A stretch of 45,290 nt of DNA from CAMEON01 sp964463245 (GTDB taxonomy: Bacteria > Bacillota > Clostridia > Oscillospirales > CAG-272), in assembly GCA_964463245.1 (NCBI GenBank), contig CAYXBU010000012.1, forward strand, positions 1-45,290, in the 5' to 3' direction. The notes under the pieces are model-generated. The model worked only from the letters and a program-made list of their open reading frames with translations, ran no database searches and was not told where the DNA came from. How positions within the stretch are numbered: the first letter of the stretch is position 1; each line of letters opens with the position of its first letter. The position numbers and the translations under genes are program-made. This document shows positions 8,990-16,614 of the stretch, piece after piece.

Positions 8990-10078
8990 ATGGGACAGGA
9001 TACCATGGTTCGCGTCGGCATCATCGGATGCGGCGGTATTGCAAACGGAAAGCATATGCCCTCCCTCAAGCAGCTGCCCTGTGTGCAGATGGTCGCGTTC
9101 TGCGACATCATCGAGGAGCGCGCCGAGAAGGCTCGCCGTGAGTACGGCACTCCCGATGCGGCGGTCTACACCGACTATCGCCGCCTGCTGGAGGACAAGA
9201 CCATTGACGTGGTGCACGTCTGCACCCCCAACCGCGCCCACAGCTTCATCACGGTGGACGCCCTCCACGCGGGCAAGCACGTCATGTGCGAGAAGCCCAT
9301 GGCCATCAATGCCGCCGAGGCTGAGAAGATGCTAAGGGCCGCCCGCGAGACCGGCAAGCTCTTGACCATCGGCTACCAGAGCCGTCAGCGCGCCGATGCA
9401 CAGTACATGAAGAACGAGTGTCTGGCCGGCACCTTCGGCGACATCTACTACGCCAAGGCCACGGCTCTGCGCCGCCGTGCCGTCCCGACCTGGGGGGTGT
9501 TCCTAAACGAGTATGAGCAGGGGGGCGGCCCGCTGATCGACATCGGCACCCACGCTCTCGACCTGACCCTCTGGATGATGGACAACTACAAGCCCAAGTA
9601 CTGCTTGGGTCAGACCTTCCACAAGCTCAACAACGACACCGAGCAGGGCAACGCCTGGGGCAACTGGGATCCGAAAAAGTTCACGGTGGAGGACAGCGCA
9701 TTCGGCATGGTAGTCATGGAGAACGGCGCGGTCATCAACCTGGAGTCGGCGTGGGCACTCAATATGCTGGATGTCCGTGAGGCCGTGACCACCATCTGTG
9801 GCACCAAGGCGGGCGGCGATATGAACGACGGCCTGCGTATCAACGGCATCCGTCAGAACAGCCAGTATGTCTTCAAGCCCAGCTTCTCGGCGGCAGGTGC
9901 CGCCTACTTCGACGGTGTCACGAGCTCCGATCCCTCCCTTTTGGAGGCCGCACAGTGGATCGATGCCGTCATCAACGACAAGCAGCCCTGTGTTCTGCCC
10001 GAGCAGGCCTTCACCGTGACCCGTATTCTGGAGGGTATCTACACCTCTGCCAAGACCGGCGATATCTATCGCTTCTGA
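8990..10078 (+). CDS. Gfo/Idh/MocA family oxidoreductase
   Basis: 362 residues. The family carries out NAD(P)-linked oxidation or reduction of sugars, inositols or their derivatives in the cytoplasm. The N-terminal Rossmann fold starts VRVGIIGCGGIANGKHMP; the conserved CEKPMAI (catalytic Lys) lies near residue 101, and the C-terminal domain has GGGPLIDIGTHALDLTLWMM with the conserved Asp and His. The ATG at 8990 follows AAAGGAGA at 8976-8983; the frame is open further upstream, but that stretch covers the leader. It is the first gene of a three-gene set with a lipoprotein 18 bases on and a sugar isomerase/epimerase, a pairing common in catabolism of inositol, glucuronate or keto-sugars. The substrate is not determined by the sequence. 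Confidence 0.92.
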   Translation: MGQDTMVRVGIIGCGGIANGKHMPSLKQLPCVQMVAFCDIIEERAEKARREYGTPDAAVYTDYRRLLEDKTIDVVHVCTPNRAHSFITVDALHAGKHVMCEKPMAINAAEAEKMLRAARETGKLLTIGYQSRQRADAQYMKNECLAGTFGDIYYAKATALRRRAVPTWGVFLNEYEQGGGPLIDIGTHALDLTLWMMDNYKPKYCLGQTFHKLNNDTEQGNAWGNWDPKKFTVEDSAFGMVVMENGAVINLESAWALNMLDVREAVTTICGTKAGGDMNDGLRINGIRQNSQYVFKPSFSAAGAAYFDGVTSSDPSLLEAAQWIDAVINDKQPCVLPEQAFTVTRILEGIYTSAKTGDIYRF

Positions 10079-10096
10079 TACAAGGAGTATCATTTC

Positions 10097-11740
10097 ATGG
10101 AACGCAAACACACATACCGTGCACTGCTGTGTGCGGTGCTTGCCCTTGCCTTGCTGATGCTGACGGGATGCAGTATGTTCAGCACCGGTAACACCACCGG
10201 GACCCTGCCCTACGAGGAGACCTTCAAGGAGCTGGACTCCCGCTATGAGGTGGGAAGCCGTCCGGGCAAGATCGAGTACGAGACCCGCATTGAGATCGCG
10301 ACCGACGAGGCCGGTGAGACCGTCACCGATGAGGCGGGAGAGCCGGTCACCAGCATCGTGACCATCGAGCCTGAGACCGAGCCGAGCACCGAGCAGGAGG
10401 CCAAGCCGGAGCCGGACTATTCGCCGGAAGAGCTGGAGATGATGCGGCAATTTTTTGATCAACACATCCCCTCCGGCAAACTCTTGATCGCCGCCTGGGG
10501 CACCCCGAACGGGGCACTGCGACAGGAGAGCGTCACAGGTCCGAACGGAGAGAAGATATCCAAATTTGAGGAGGCCATCATTTCACTCAAGGATCTCGGT
10601 GTGAATTGCCTCATCACCTCCGATGAGTGGATGACCGACGGTGCACTGGCCACCACCATGTCCTGTGCCAAGAATCAATCCATGACAGTGTGGTACAACT
10701 GCTCCGGTCAAAACGCTGACTACGCGGCAGAGAAGCTCCTGAGCATCCTGAAGGGCACCGAGGCAAGCCTACTGACCGGTGTCCTGGTCGGGGATCGTCC
10801 CGCGGCAGAGGATCAGAGCAACATTGCCCGCTTCTGCGATGAATTACGCACGGCATTGGGCAAGACCTACCGAGATCAGGCCAAGATCGCCGTCAACCTG
10901 CGCCCCTACAACACCTCCTTCTCTGCGACCGATACCGCATATGCCGAGTATGTCAAGGCTTTCAATGCCGTACAGGGCGTGAGCACCACCGGTGTCGGGA
11001 TCGGCATGAACTTCGCGGTGTTCAGCTACTCCCCCTATACCTATTCCAACAGCGGCGGGCTGGCCGGGCTGATCTTCAACATCGAGCAGGTACGCAGAAA
11101 CAGCTCCTTCATGCCGTTCTATCCCGTGATCTCGGTCGGGCAGACCGCGACCTCCCGCGAGCCCACCATTGAGGAGCTGCGCGCACAGATCAATATCTGT
11201 CTGGCACTGGGAGCCAAGGGGTACATTCTGGATAACGCGTGCGGGCGGGCTGACACCAACTACGACGCGCTCATGGACAAGGACGGCAAGACCACCAGCC
11301 TGTACGAGACGGCAAAGGCGGTCTATGATGAGCTGAGCGGTATGCGCGGGCAGCACCTGTCGTACACCTATAACCGAATGACCTTGATCAATTACGAGGA
11401 GGCCAACGAGTTGCTCGGAGGCCCCCACTACACCTACACCGACAGTCTCGTCAGCGGGATCATGATCGAGGCGACCGAAGCGCAGGATCGTCCTATCGTC
11501 ATTGGCAATTATTATGGTTCTCCCAGCGCGCTGGATGCCTCCAAGCGCGATGCCTACGCCTACTACATCGTGAATCCCGACACCACCCGAAGCATCACCG
11601 TCACCTGCACACTGGACGGTGCTTACCTGCAGGTCATCTGGGGCAGCGAGGGCTGTGAAAAGGTGGATTACGCAAACACCTTCACCATCAAGCTGGAACC
11701 CGGCGAGGCAAACTTCGTCATAGCCAACCGTCTCCCCTGA
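10097..11740 (+). CDS. lipoprotein, TIM-barrel-like, function unknown
   Basis: 547 residues. Signal peptide with lipobox LTGC (Cys25), then an acidic Glu/Thr/Pro linker with EPETEPSTEQEAKPEPD (about 90-110). The rest (about 125-450) has the alternating strand/helix look of a TIM barrel and a plan like the lipoprotein at 6081: a segment on a fixed inquiry point (LGVNCLITSDEWM), then VLVGDRPAAED where the larger protein has YHIIDEPYD, then LALGAKGYILDN. The C-terminal 90 residues look like a beta sandwich. The glutamate of DEP is Arg here, so if the two are homologous this copy may bind but not cleave. AAGGAG precedes the ATG. It lies between an oxidoreductase and an isomerase in one operon, implying sensing or capture of the same sugar. 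Confidence 0.75.
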   Translation: MERKHTYRALLCAVLALALLMLTGCSMFSTGNTTGTLPYEETFKELDSRYEVGSRPGKIEYETRIEIATDEAGETVTDEAGEPVTSIVTIEPETEPSTEQEAKPEPDYSPEELEMMRQFFDQHIPSGKLLIAAWGTPNGALRQESVTGPNGEKISKFEEAIISLKDLGVNCLITSDEWMTDGALATTMSCAKNQSMTVWYNCSGQNADYAAEKLLSILKGTEASLLTGVLVGDRPAAEDQSNIARFCDELRTALGKTYRDQAKIAVNLRPYNTSFSATDTAYAEYVKAFNAVQGVSTTGVGIGMNFAVFSYSPYTYSNSGGLAGLIFNIEQVRRNSSFMPFYPVISVGQTATSREPTIEELRAQINICLALGAKGYILDNACGRADTNYDALMDKDGKTTSLYETAKAVYDELSGMRGQHLSYTYNRMTLINYEEANELLGGPHYTYTDSLVSGIMIEATEAQDRPIVIGNYYGSPSALDASKRDAYAYYIVNPDTTRSITVTCTLDGAYLQVIWGSEGCEKVDYANTFTIKLEPGEANFVIANRLP

Positions 11741-11810
11741 GGCACTGTACCGAGATCGCCTCATCCCTGCGACCTATTTCAAATCTTGATTCAGGAGGAA
11801 ATACAGAATT

Positions 11811-12779
11811 ATGAAGCTGAGTGTTTTAGCCAATCTCTACGGCGCAAAGTCTCTGGAGGAGACCCTGCAGATCCTGACCGGCCTGGGCATCCACACGGTG
11901 GAGCTGGGCGCGGGCGGCTACCCGGGCAAGGCGCACTGCGACCCCGAGGAGCTGCTGGCCGATCCCGTCAAGTATGAGGCATTCATCGCGCTCTTGAAGA
12001 AGTACGATGTCGAGGTCTGTGCGCTGGCGGCGCACGGCAACGCCCTGCACCCGAACCGCGAGATCGCAGCGCAGTTCGACAAGGATTTCCGCAACGCCGT
12101 CCTGCTGGCCGAGAAGATGGGTGTGGACACCGTCATCACCTTCTCGGGCTGCCCCGGTGACTGCGAGACCGCCAAGTACCCCAACTGGGTCACCTGCCCC
12201 TGGCCCGAGGACTTCCTCGCCATTCTGGATTGGCAGTGGAACGAGAAGGTGATCCCCTACTGGCAGGAGGCGGGAGCCTTCGCGCTGGCGCACCACGTGC
12301 CGCATATCGCCTTTGAGATGCACCCCGGCTTCTGCGTGTACAACCCCGCCACACTCCTTCGCCTGCGTGCCGCCGTAGGAGACGTGATCGGTGCAAACTT
12401 CGACCCCTCCCACCTGATCTGGCAGGGGATGGATCCCGTCGCCGCCATCCGCGAGTTGAAGGGCGCGATCTACCATGTCCACGCCAAGGACACCAAGATC
12501 GATGCCATCAATACCGCTCGGAACGGTGTGCTGGACACCAAGCACTACTCCGACGAGCTGAATCGCTCCTGGGTCTTCCGCACCGTGGGCTACGGCAACG
12601 GCGAGACCTACTGGCGCGACCTGGTCTCCAACCTGCGGCTCTGCGGCTATGACCGTGTCCTCTCCATCGAGCACGAGGACAGCCTCATGAGCATCGATGA
12701 AGGCCTCCGCAAGGCCGTCGCCTTCCTCCGCCCCATCTGCATCGAGGAGCCGAAGCCCTCCGGCATGAGCTGGGCGTAA
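11811..12779 (+). CDS. sugar phosphate isomerase/epimerase (AP endonuclease family 2 fold)
   Basis: 322 residues. A xylose-isomerase-like TIM barrel: MKLSVLANLYGAKSLEETLQ at the start, then the likely divalent-metal ligands in FEMHPGFC (Glu), GANFDPSHLIW (Asp and His), YHVHAKDT (His) and LSIEHED (Glu). Relatives are isomerases, epimerases and dehydratases of sugars and inositols (for example IolE/IolH types). The ATG follows CAGGAGGAAA at a good distance. The gap of 70 bases after the lipoprotein has no terminator, so it is read as the last gene of the operon from the 8879 promoter. A 16-bp TGAA-loop hairpin follows the stop codon. Confidence 0.9.
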   Translation: MKLSVLANLYGAKSLEETLQILTGLGIHTVELGAGGYPGKAHCDPEELLADPVKYEAFIALLKKYDVEVCALAAHGNALHPNREIAAQFDKDFRNAVLLAEKMGVDTVITFSGCPGDCETAKYPNWVTCPWPEDFLAILDWQWNEKVIPYWQEAGAFALAHHVPHIAFEMHPGFCVYNPATLLRLRAAVGDVIGANFDPSHLIWQGMDPVAAIRELKGAIYHVHAKDTKIDAINTARNGVLDTKHYSDELNRSWVFRTVGYGNGETYWRDLVSNLRLCGYDRVLSIEHEDSLMSIDEGLRKAVAFLRPICIEEPKPSGMSWA

Positions 12780-12804
12780 GGGAGCGTAAAACAACATAAG
12801 GGAA

Positions 12805-12840
12805 TGCGGGGAAAACTTCTTGAAAGAAGTTTTCCCCGCA
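12805..12840. repeat. TGAA-loop hairpin family, copy H1
   Basis: TGCGGGGAAAACTTCT (12805-12820) pairs perfectly with 12825-12840 around loop TGAA. It has no U-tract. It ends the isomerase gene and finishes 10 bases before the next start codon. One of six such hairpins in the window. Confidence 0.85.
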
Positions 12841-12850
12841 ACGACAAATA

Positions 12851-13651
12851 ATGACCAACAACGAACGATTTGCCGCCATTGCGGCGGAGGTCACGCGCCT
12901 GCCGTTAGCGGGGGCTCAGGGGAGTGCGGGGATCGGGACGCTTCGGGAGAAGCGGCTGCACATGGTGATCAAGCACTACCTATCCGGCGACCCGGCCTAC
13001 GAGGAGGTACCGATACACGAGCTGAGCGGTGCCGGGCGGCGGCGAGACTGCGTGGCAGACGTGCGCCTGCCGGACGGACATATATTTGAAGTGCAGACAG
13101 GGGGCTTCTACCCCCTGCGGCGCAAGCTGGCACTCTACATGGAGCACACCGACAGCCCCGTAACGGTGGTGCATCCCCTACCCTACATCAAGTATCTGTC
13201 CTGGATCGACCCCGCCGACGGGCAGGTGCTGAGCCGCCGTCGCTCCCCGCGCCACGCCCATGTGACCGCCGTCGCCAAGGAGCTGTACTGGCTCTCGGAT
13301 CAGATCGGCGACCCGCGCTTCACCCTCTGCCTGCTCCTCTTAGAGATCGAGGAGTTCCGCATGAAGGACGGCTGGGGACGGGACGGCAAGCGCGGCTCCA
13401 ACCGCTACGAGCGCATCCCGACCGCCCTGCACGACCGGATCGACCTGAATACCCCCGCCGACTACGCCGCCTACTTCCTCCCCCCCGCCCTCGCCGCTAC
13501 CCCCGACCTGCCCTTCACCGCCGCCGACTACGCCCGCGTGACCGGTATCCGCGGCCGCGCTACCTACGGTACCCTCCACCTCCTGGAAAAGCTCTGCCTG
13601 ATCCGCGAGGACGGCATGGCGGGGAGGAGCAGGTGCTATAGGATCGTATAG
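12851..13651 (+). CDS. PD-(D/E)XK nuclease-like protein with C-terminal winged helix
   Basis: 266 residues. It resembles a conserved uncharacterised Firmicutes family that I recognise from its layout: REKRLHMVIKHYL (about 32-44, helix with the first acid), then CVADVRLPDGHIFEVQTGGF (about 72-91), where Asp and Glu-x-Gln fit the D-(E/D)xQ variant of the PD-(D/E)XK core, then TVVHPLPYIKYLSWID. The C-terminal 65 residues (FTAADYARVTGIRGRATYGTLHLLEKLCLI) look like a winged helix. A nuclease-fold protein with its own DNA-binding end is the natural reading; activity is not shown. There is no clear Shine-Dalgarno: only ACGACAAATA separates the ATG from hairpin H1. The stop codon is followed by hairpin H2. 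Confidence 0.75.
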   Translation: MTNNERFAAIAAEVTRLPLAGAQGSAGIGTLREKRLHMVIKHYLSGDPAYEEVPIHELSGAGRRRDCVADVRLPDGHIFEVQTGGFYPLRRKLALYMEHTDSPVTVVHPLPYIKYLSWIDPADGQVLSRRRSPRHAHVTAVAKELYWLSDQIGDPRFTLCLLLLEIEEFRMKDGWGRDGKRGSNRYERIPTALHDRIDLNTPADYAAYFLPPALAATPDLPFTAADYARVTGIRGRATYGTLHLLEKLCLIREDGMAGRSRCYRIV

Positions 13652-13680
13652 GAAAAGGAGCGAGGAGAGCGAAGAGATGC

Positions 13681-13710
13681 GCTGGGGGACTCTTGAAAGA
13701 GTCCCCCAGC
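13681..13710. repeat. TGAA-loop hairpin family, copy H2
   Basis: GCTGGGGGACTCT pairs perfectly with AGAGTCCCCCAGC around TGAA (13694-13697), followed by CCCCCCAGAACTTTCC, the degenerate tail also seen at other copies. It ends the nuclease-like gene. Confidence 0.85.
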
Positions 13711-13757
13711 CCCCCCAGAACTTTCCTGACATTTTTATCAACAGACCAACAGTATCG

Positions 13758-13918
13758 ACTCAGACTTCTACTCGGCACAGACCAGGCAAGGATGAAAGAG
13801 ATATTCGGTGTGCGGGACACTCTGCGGAGTGCCCCGCCGTGCTTTTTGAACCTTTGCGCGGTGTAGGTCGCCGATACCCTGCGTTGCCCTCGCGCCGGGA
13901 AGGTCTGCCATCCGGTTG
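13758..13918. repeat. structured dispersed repeat, copy A
   Basis: About 160 bases that recur in inverted orientation at 42160-42319, by eye near 75-80 percent identical, with shared blocks GACTTCTACTCGGC, TTTTTGAACCT, CCTGCGTTGCCCTCGCG and TCCGGTTG. It contains a hairpin CACTC-TGCG-GAGTG whose partner copy reads CGCTC-TGCA-GAGCG, a compensatory change. Weaker similarity continues to about 14000. The whole interval 13652-14110 has no gene; it holds hairpin H2, this repeat and the promoter of the next gene. Confidence 0.7.
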
Positions 13919-14029
13919 TTCGCTACGGCAGGGCGCAAACGCGGGGGGCGGCAGGGGAGTCGTAGTCCCTTGCATATAAATGAACGCGGACTCGGCGGCC
14001 GTGTGCCCCCCTAAAAAACTTCGATACTA

Positions 14030-14058
14030 TTGACATTTTCGCATTCGTATGGTATACT
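14030..14058 (+). promoter_or_regulatory. sigma-A promoter
   Basis: TTGACA at 14030-14035 and TATACT at 14053-14058, 17-base spacer ending ATGG (extended -10). Confidence 0.88.
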
Positions 14059-14110
14059 GGTAGCAGCGATCACCCGGTATGCCCCATCGACCCCCAAAGG
14101 AGACTACCGT

Positions 14111-15448
14111 ATGTCACGATTCACTCGGGAAAACCCCAATCAGCGAGTCCCCAACCTCTCGCCCCGATTCCGTGCTCATATATGGCAACCGCTCAAAGCC
14201 CTGATCTGCACCCTCTTTCTGCGGATCCTGACCCCGGTAGCCGGGAGATCCCCCAACTTTTTGGCCGACAACTACACGCTGAAGTTCGGGCTGTGGTCGG
14301 GGATCATGATCCTTGTCACCCAGCTGATCCTCTTCTATATTCTCTGGCACACCCTCGACACGATCGACGACATCACCTTTGTGGACTACTGCCGAGAGCC
14401 GACCCCGCTCTTTGCGCGGTACACCTGGTGGGTCTCCCTCGGCGTAACAGCGGTCGGCGGGTCATTCTCCCTTTCCTACGGGGTCAACTCCGTGCTGACC
14501 TATACCCCCCTGAAGGGCACGTCCCTTGCCGTCCCGCTCGCCTACCTGCTCGGCGGTCTGGTAGCGGCAGGTCTTCGCCTGCTCCAGATATGGCTTTTGA
14601 ACCGCAAATGGGCAGCACAGCGCACCGTCGAGGAAGGCACGCAGTGGCCGGGGGTGGTCTACCGTGTCATCCAGATCCTGTTCCTGCCGATCGGCCTCTG
14701 GGTCGGTGTGTACTGCCTGCTGGAGTCGGGCTGGCTGTTCGTCCTGCTCGGATTCCTGTATATGGTCGGGTGGGCGGTCATACAGCCGGAGTTGCACTGG
14801 GCGCGCATCCTGCTCCTGGTCGCCATCGCGGGGGGCTTTCTCCTCCGCTACGGCAAGAATTGGCGAGATCGGCGCAAGTTTCTCCGAGACCTGCAGGAGC
14901 TGTCCCGCGCAGGGCTGATCTCCTATCAAATCGTCGGCAGGCCCTACTTATCCCTGTTTTCTCGGCGGGTGCTCTTCGGCCTCTACATCGTGGATGCGGA
15001 AGGTACGCGCTGGCAGGTCGGGGTGGCATCCTGCGGCACTAAGCGATCCCATACCATCGCCTGCCAAGAGCGGGTGTTGCAGTTCCGCCACCAGATCAAG
15101 TTTCGAGTCGCTCCTCAGCAAAGTGCCATCGGCGTGGTCACGCACAGCGGTGAGGAGATGGGCGCGTGGTACACGACCTACCCCGTGCGGTTCCCGGAGC
15201 CGACTTTCCCGGAGGAGCTACCCGCCCCGGCGAGGCTCCGCGCCCCGAAGAAGACCATCGGCGGGAAGCCCATTCCCTTCGCGGATCGTGTCGCCATGAT
15301 CATTGCCCCGGTTCCCCACCGCCTCTCCATCCGCGTGAGAAACGACTTTGCTCCGCTGGACAACGGTGCCGAGGTATTCGGTTACCAGACCTGGAGTCAG
15401 GGCGCGTTCTGCCGGTTTCTGGAGAGGAAGTATACGGGGGATAGTTGA
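14111..15448 (+). CDS. multi-pass membrane protein with cytoplasmic C-terminal domain, unknown function
   Basis: 445 residues. I do not recognise the family. The N-terminal half holds about six hydrophobic segments, among them FGLWSGIMILVTQLILFYIL (about 58-77), TWWVSLGVTAVGGSF (about 100), VPLAYLLGGLVAAGL, VIQILFLPIGLWVGVYCLL, WLFVLLGFLYMVGW and ILLLVAIAGGFLL. The C-terminal 180 residues, beginning RDRRKFLRDLQELSRAGL, are soluble and mostly strands. AAAGGAGA precedes the ATG at 14111, and the promoter with its -10 at 14053 sits well for this start. The two small genes that follow, after a repeat and an assembly gap, may be in the same transcript. Confidence 0.75.
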   Translation: MSRFTRENPNQRVPNLSPRFRAHIWQPLKALICTLFLRILTPVAGRSPNFLADNYTLKFGLWSGIMILVTQLILFYILWHTLDTIDDITFVDYCREPTPLFARYTWWVSLGVTAVGGSFSLSYGVNSVLTYTPLKGTSLAVPLAYLLGGLVAAGLRLLQIWLLNRKWAAQRTVEEGTQWPGVVYRVIQILFLPIGLWVGVYCLLESGWLFVLLGFLYMVGWAVIQPELHWARILLLVAIAGGFLLRYGKNWRDRRKFLRDLQELSRAGLISYQIVGRPYLSLFSRRVLFGLYIVDAEGTRWQVGVASCGTKRSHTIACQERVLQFRHQIKFRVAPQQSAIGVVTHSGEEMGAWYTTYPVRFPEPTFPEELPAPARLRAPKKTIGGKPIPFADRVAMIIAPVPHRLSIRVRNDFAPLDNGAEVFGYQTWSQGAFCRFLERKYTGDS

Positions 15449-15477
15449 TGTGCCCGGGATTTGTCAACCCCGCACCC

Positions 15478-15595
15478 TAAGGGGACTTAGGCGGAAGGTC
15501 GCTCACCGGGCGCGGATACCATCCCTGCAGGAGACCCGCAGAGGCGCGCCCGGGATTATGTACGGCTAATGCTTTTGCCCCCCGCTCTCCAATTC
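15478..15595. repeat. dispersed hairpin repeat, copy D
   Basis: Matches 5878-5985 in block order. The outer arms CCGGGCGCG and CGCGCCCGG enclose an inner hairpin CTGC...GCAG. The interval 15449-15773 has no complete gene: it holds this repeat, a ribosome site with the start of the next small gene, and the assembly gap. Confidence 0.5.
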
Positions 15596-15608
15596 CCACA
15601 ACGAAAGG

Positions 15609-15818
15609 AGACCACACAATGAAACAGCTTCCCACTGATCTGCGCCGAGTCGTGCGGCGTTCCNNNNNNNNNNNNNNNNNNNNNNNNNNNNNNNNNNNNN
15701 NNNNNNNNNNNNNNNNNNNNNNNNNNNNNNNNNNNNNNNNNNNNNNNNNNNNNNNNNNNNNNNAGACCACACAATGAAACAGCTTCCCACTGATCTGCGC
15801 CGAGTCGTGCGGCGTTCC
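15609..15818. other. assembly gap (100 N) with identical 55-base flanks
   Basis: Bases 15664-15763 are exactly 100 Ns. The 55 bases before the gap (15609-15663) are identical to the 55 bases after it (15764-15818). A round-number N run between contigs sharing exactly one k-mer-length overlap is typical of scaffolding of de Bruijn contigs; the true sequence is probably continuous, with one copy of the 55 bases and no gap. Confidence 0.9.
15619..15663 (+). pseudogene. duplicated start of the 52-residue gene (assembly artefact)
   Basis: ATG at 15619 after GAAAGGAG, coding for 15 residues (MKQLPTDLRRVVRRS) identical to the start of the gene at 15774, then broken by the Ns. Most likely the same gene seen twice because of the false gap. 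Confidence 0.8.
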
Positions 15819-15932
15819 ATTCTGCGCCGCGTGATCCCCTGTATCCTGCTGGAAGCGGGTCTGATCACGGGGCTATGGTTCATTGGGGACGACCTGCTCG
15901 GCGACACCCCGATGCACCCGTCCATGATATGA
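15774..15932 (+). CDS. small single-pass membrane protein, unknown
   Basis: 52 residues: a basic N-terminus (LRRVVRRSILRR), a hydrophobic stretch VIPCILLEAGLITGLWFI (about 20-37) and an acidic tail (GDDLLGD). Its own upstream region is cut by the N run just 10 bases before the ATG; if the gap is false, the GAAAGGAG ribosome site seen at 15603-15610 belongs to it. The next gene starts 7 bases after the stop codon. No family recognised; a small membrane partner of the following zinc-ribbon protein is a plausible but unproven role. Confidence 0.65.
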   Translation: MKQLPTDLRRVVRRSILRRVIPCILLEAGLITGLWFIGDDLLGDTPMHPSMI

Positions 15933-15939
15933 GGCATTT

Positions 15940-16392
15940 ATGTACTCTTACTACTGGTGCCGCCGCTGGTCACGGGAGTACCGCTTCGGATTTCGGATGC
16001 GGGACAAGACCCGCTATGGTATCGTGGAGAAGGTCAAGAGCGTGGACGGGCTGGAGTTCGAGGCCGGAGTCGCGCGTAAGAACAGGATGTATAACACGGT
16101 CGTCACCACTCTGACCGTCCGCGCCCCGGACGGCGAGTCCTTCCAACTTACCGTGACCCACGCCGGCAGCCATGCCCAGCTCAAGAGCGAGGGCTACCAT
16201 GTCGGGGATCATGTCTTTCACCTGTACGGCAGCCCGCACACCGTGATCATCCCCACTCACCAAAGCGACATCCGCCGCTGTGCCGTCTGCTACGCAACCA
16301 ATGAGTTCACCGACACCGCCTGCTGCCACTGCGGTCATACCCTGCTCACAGTGGAGATACCGGAGGATGCCCCCTCCCAGGCAGATACTTGA
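15940..16392 (+). CDS. small protein with C-terminal zinc ribbon, unknown
   Basis: 150 residues. Residues 1-105 are strand-rich and soluble (DGLEFEAGV, TVVTTLTVRAPDGESFQLTV, HVGDHVFHLYG), resembling a small beta barrel. The C-terminus carries RRCAVCYATNEFTDTACCHCGHTLL, a CxxC-x(n)-CxxC zinc ribbon near 110-133. The ribosome site GAGG overlaps the stop of the preceding small gene, so translation is probably coupled. No hydrophobic helix. The family is not recognised. A hairpin terminator follows. Confidence 0.7.
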   Translation: MYSYYWCRRWSREYRFGFRMRDKTRYGIVEKVKSVDGLEFEAGVARKNRMYNTVVTTLTVRAPDGESFQLTVTHAGSHAQLKSEGYHVGDHVFHLYGSPHTVIIPTHQSDIRRCAVCYATNEFTDTACCHCGHTLLTVEIPEDAPSQADT

Positions 16393-16418
16393 CCGCCGTC
16401 TGCAACCCCATACCCGTC

Positions 16419-16455
16419 CAAGCCTGCGCCGCTCTGCCGCGTGGGCTTGCTTTTT
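16419..16455 (+). terminator. rho-independent terminator
   Basis: CAAGCCT (16419-16425) pairs with GGGCTTG (16443-16449), with inner GCG/CGC pairs, followed by CTTTTT. Confidence 0.7.
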
Positions 16456-16468
16456 CAGCCGTTCTCCA

Positions 16469-16514
16469 AATGCTTTTATCCGTGAACAAATAGTAAATTA
16501 TTTCCAAAAGCATT
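16469..16514. promoter_or_regulatory. inverted repeat overlapping the abrB-like promoter, candidate operator
   Basis: AATGCTTTT (16469-16477) and AAAAGCATT (16506-16514) are perfect 9-base arms around an AT-rich centre with AATAGTAAATTATT. The right arm runs into the -35 box. AbrB-type proteins often bind AT-rich DNA and repress themselves, so this is a candidate autoregulatory site. Confidence 0.45.
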
Positions 16515-16541
16515 GACAAAAACTGTCATATGATGTATAAT
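16513..16541 (+). promoter_or_regulatory. consensus sigma-A promoter of the abrB-like gene
   Basis: TTGACA at 16513-16518 and TATAAT at 16536-16541, 17-base spacer. The leader has a small GTGGGG/CCCCAC hairpin. Confidence 0.92.
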
Positions 16542-16614
16542 GGATGCGAAAGCTGACAGATCGTGGGGAACCCCACCGGAACACTTGAACGGTAAGAAAA
16601 GGTAGGTAAGAATC

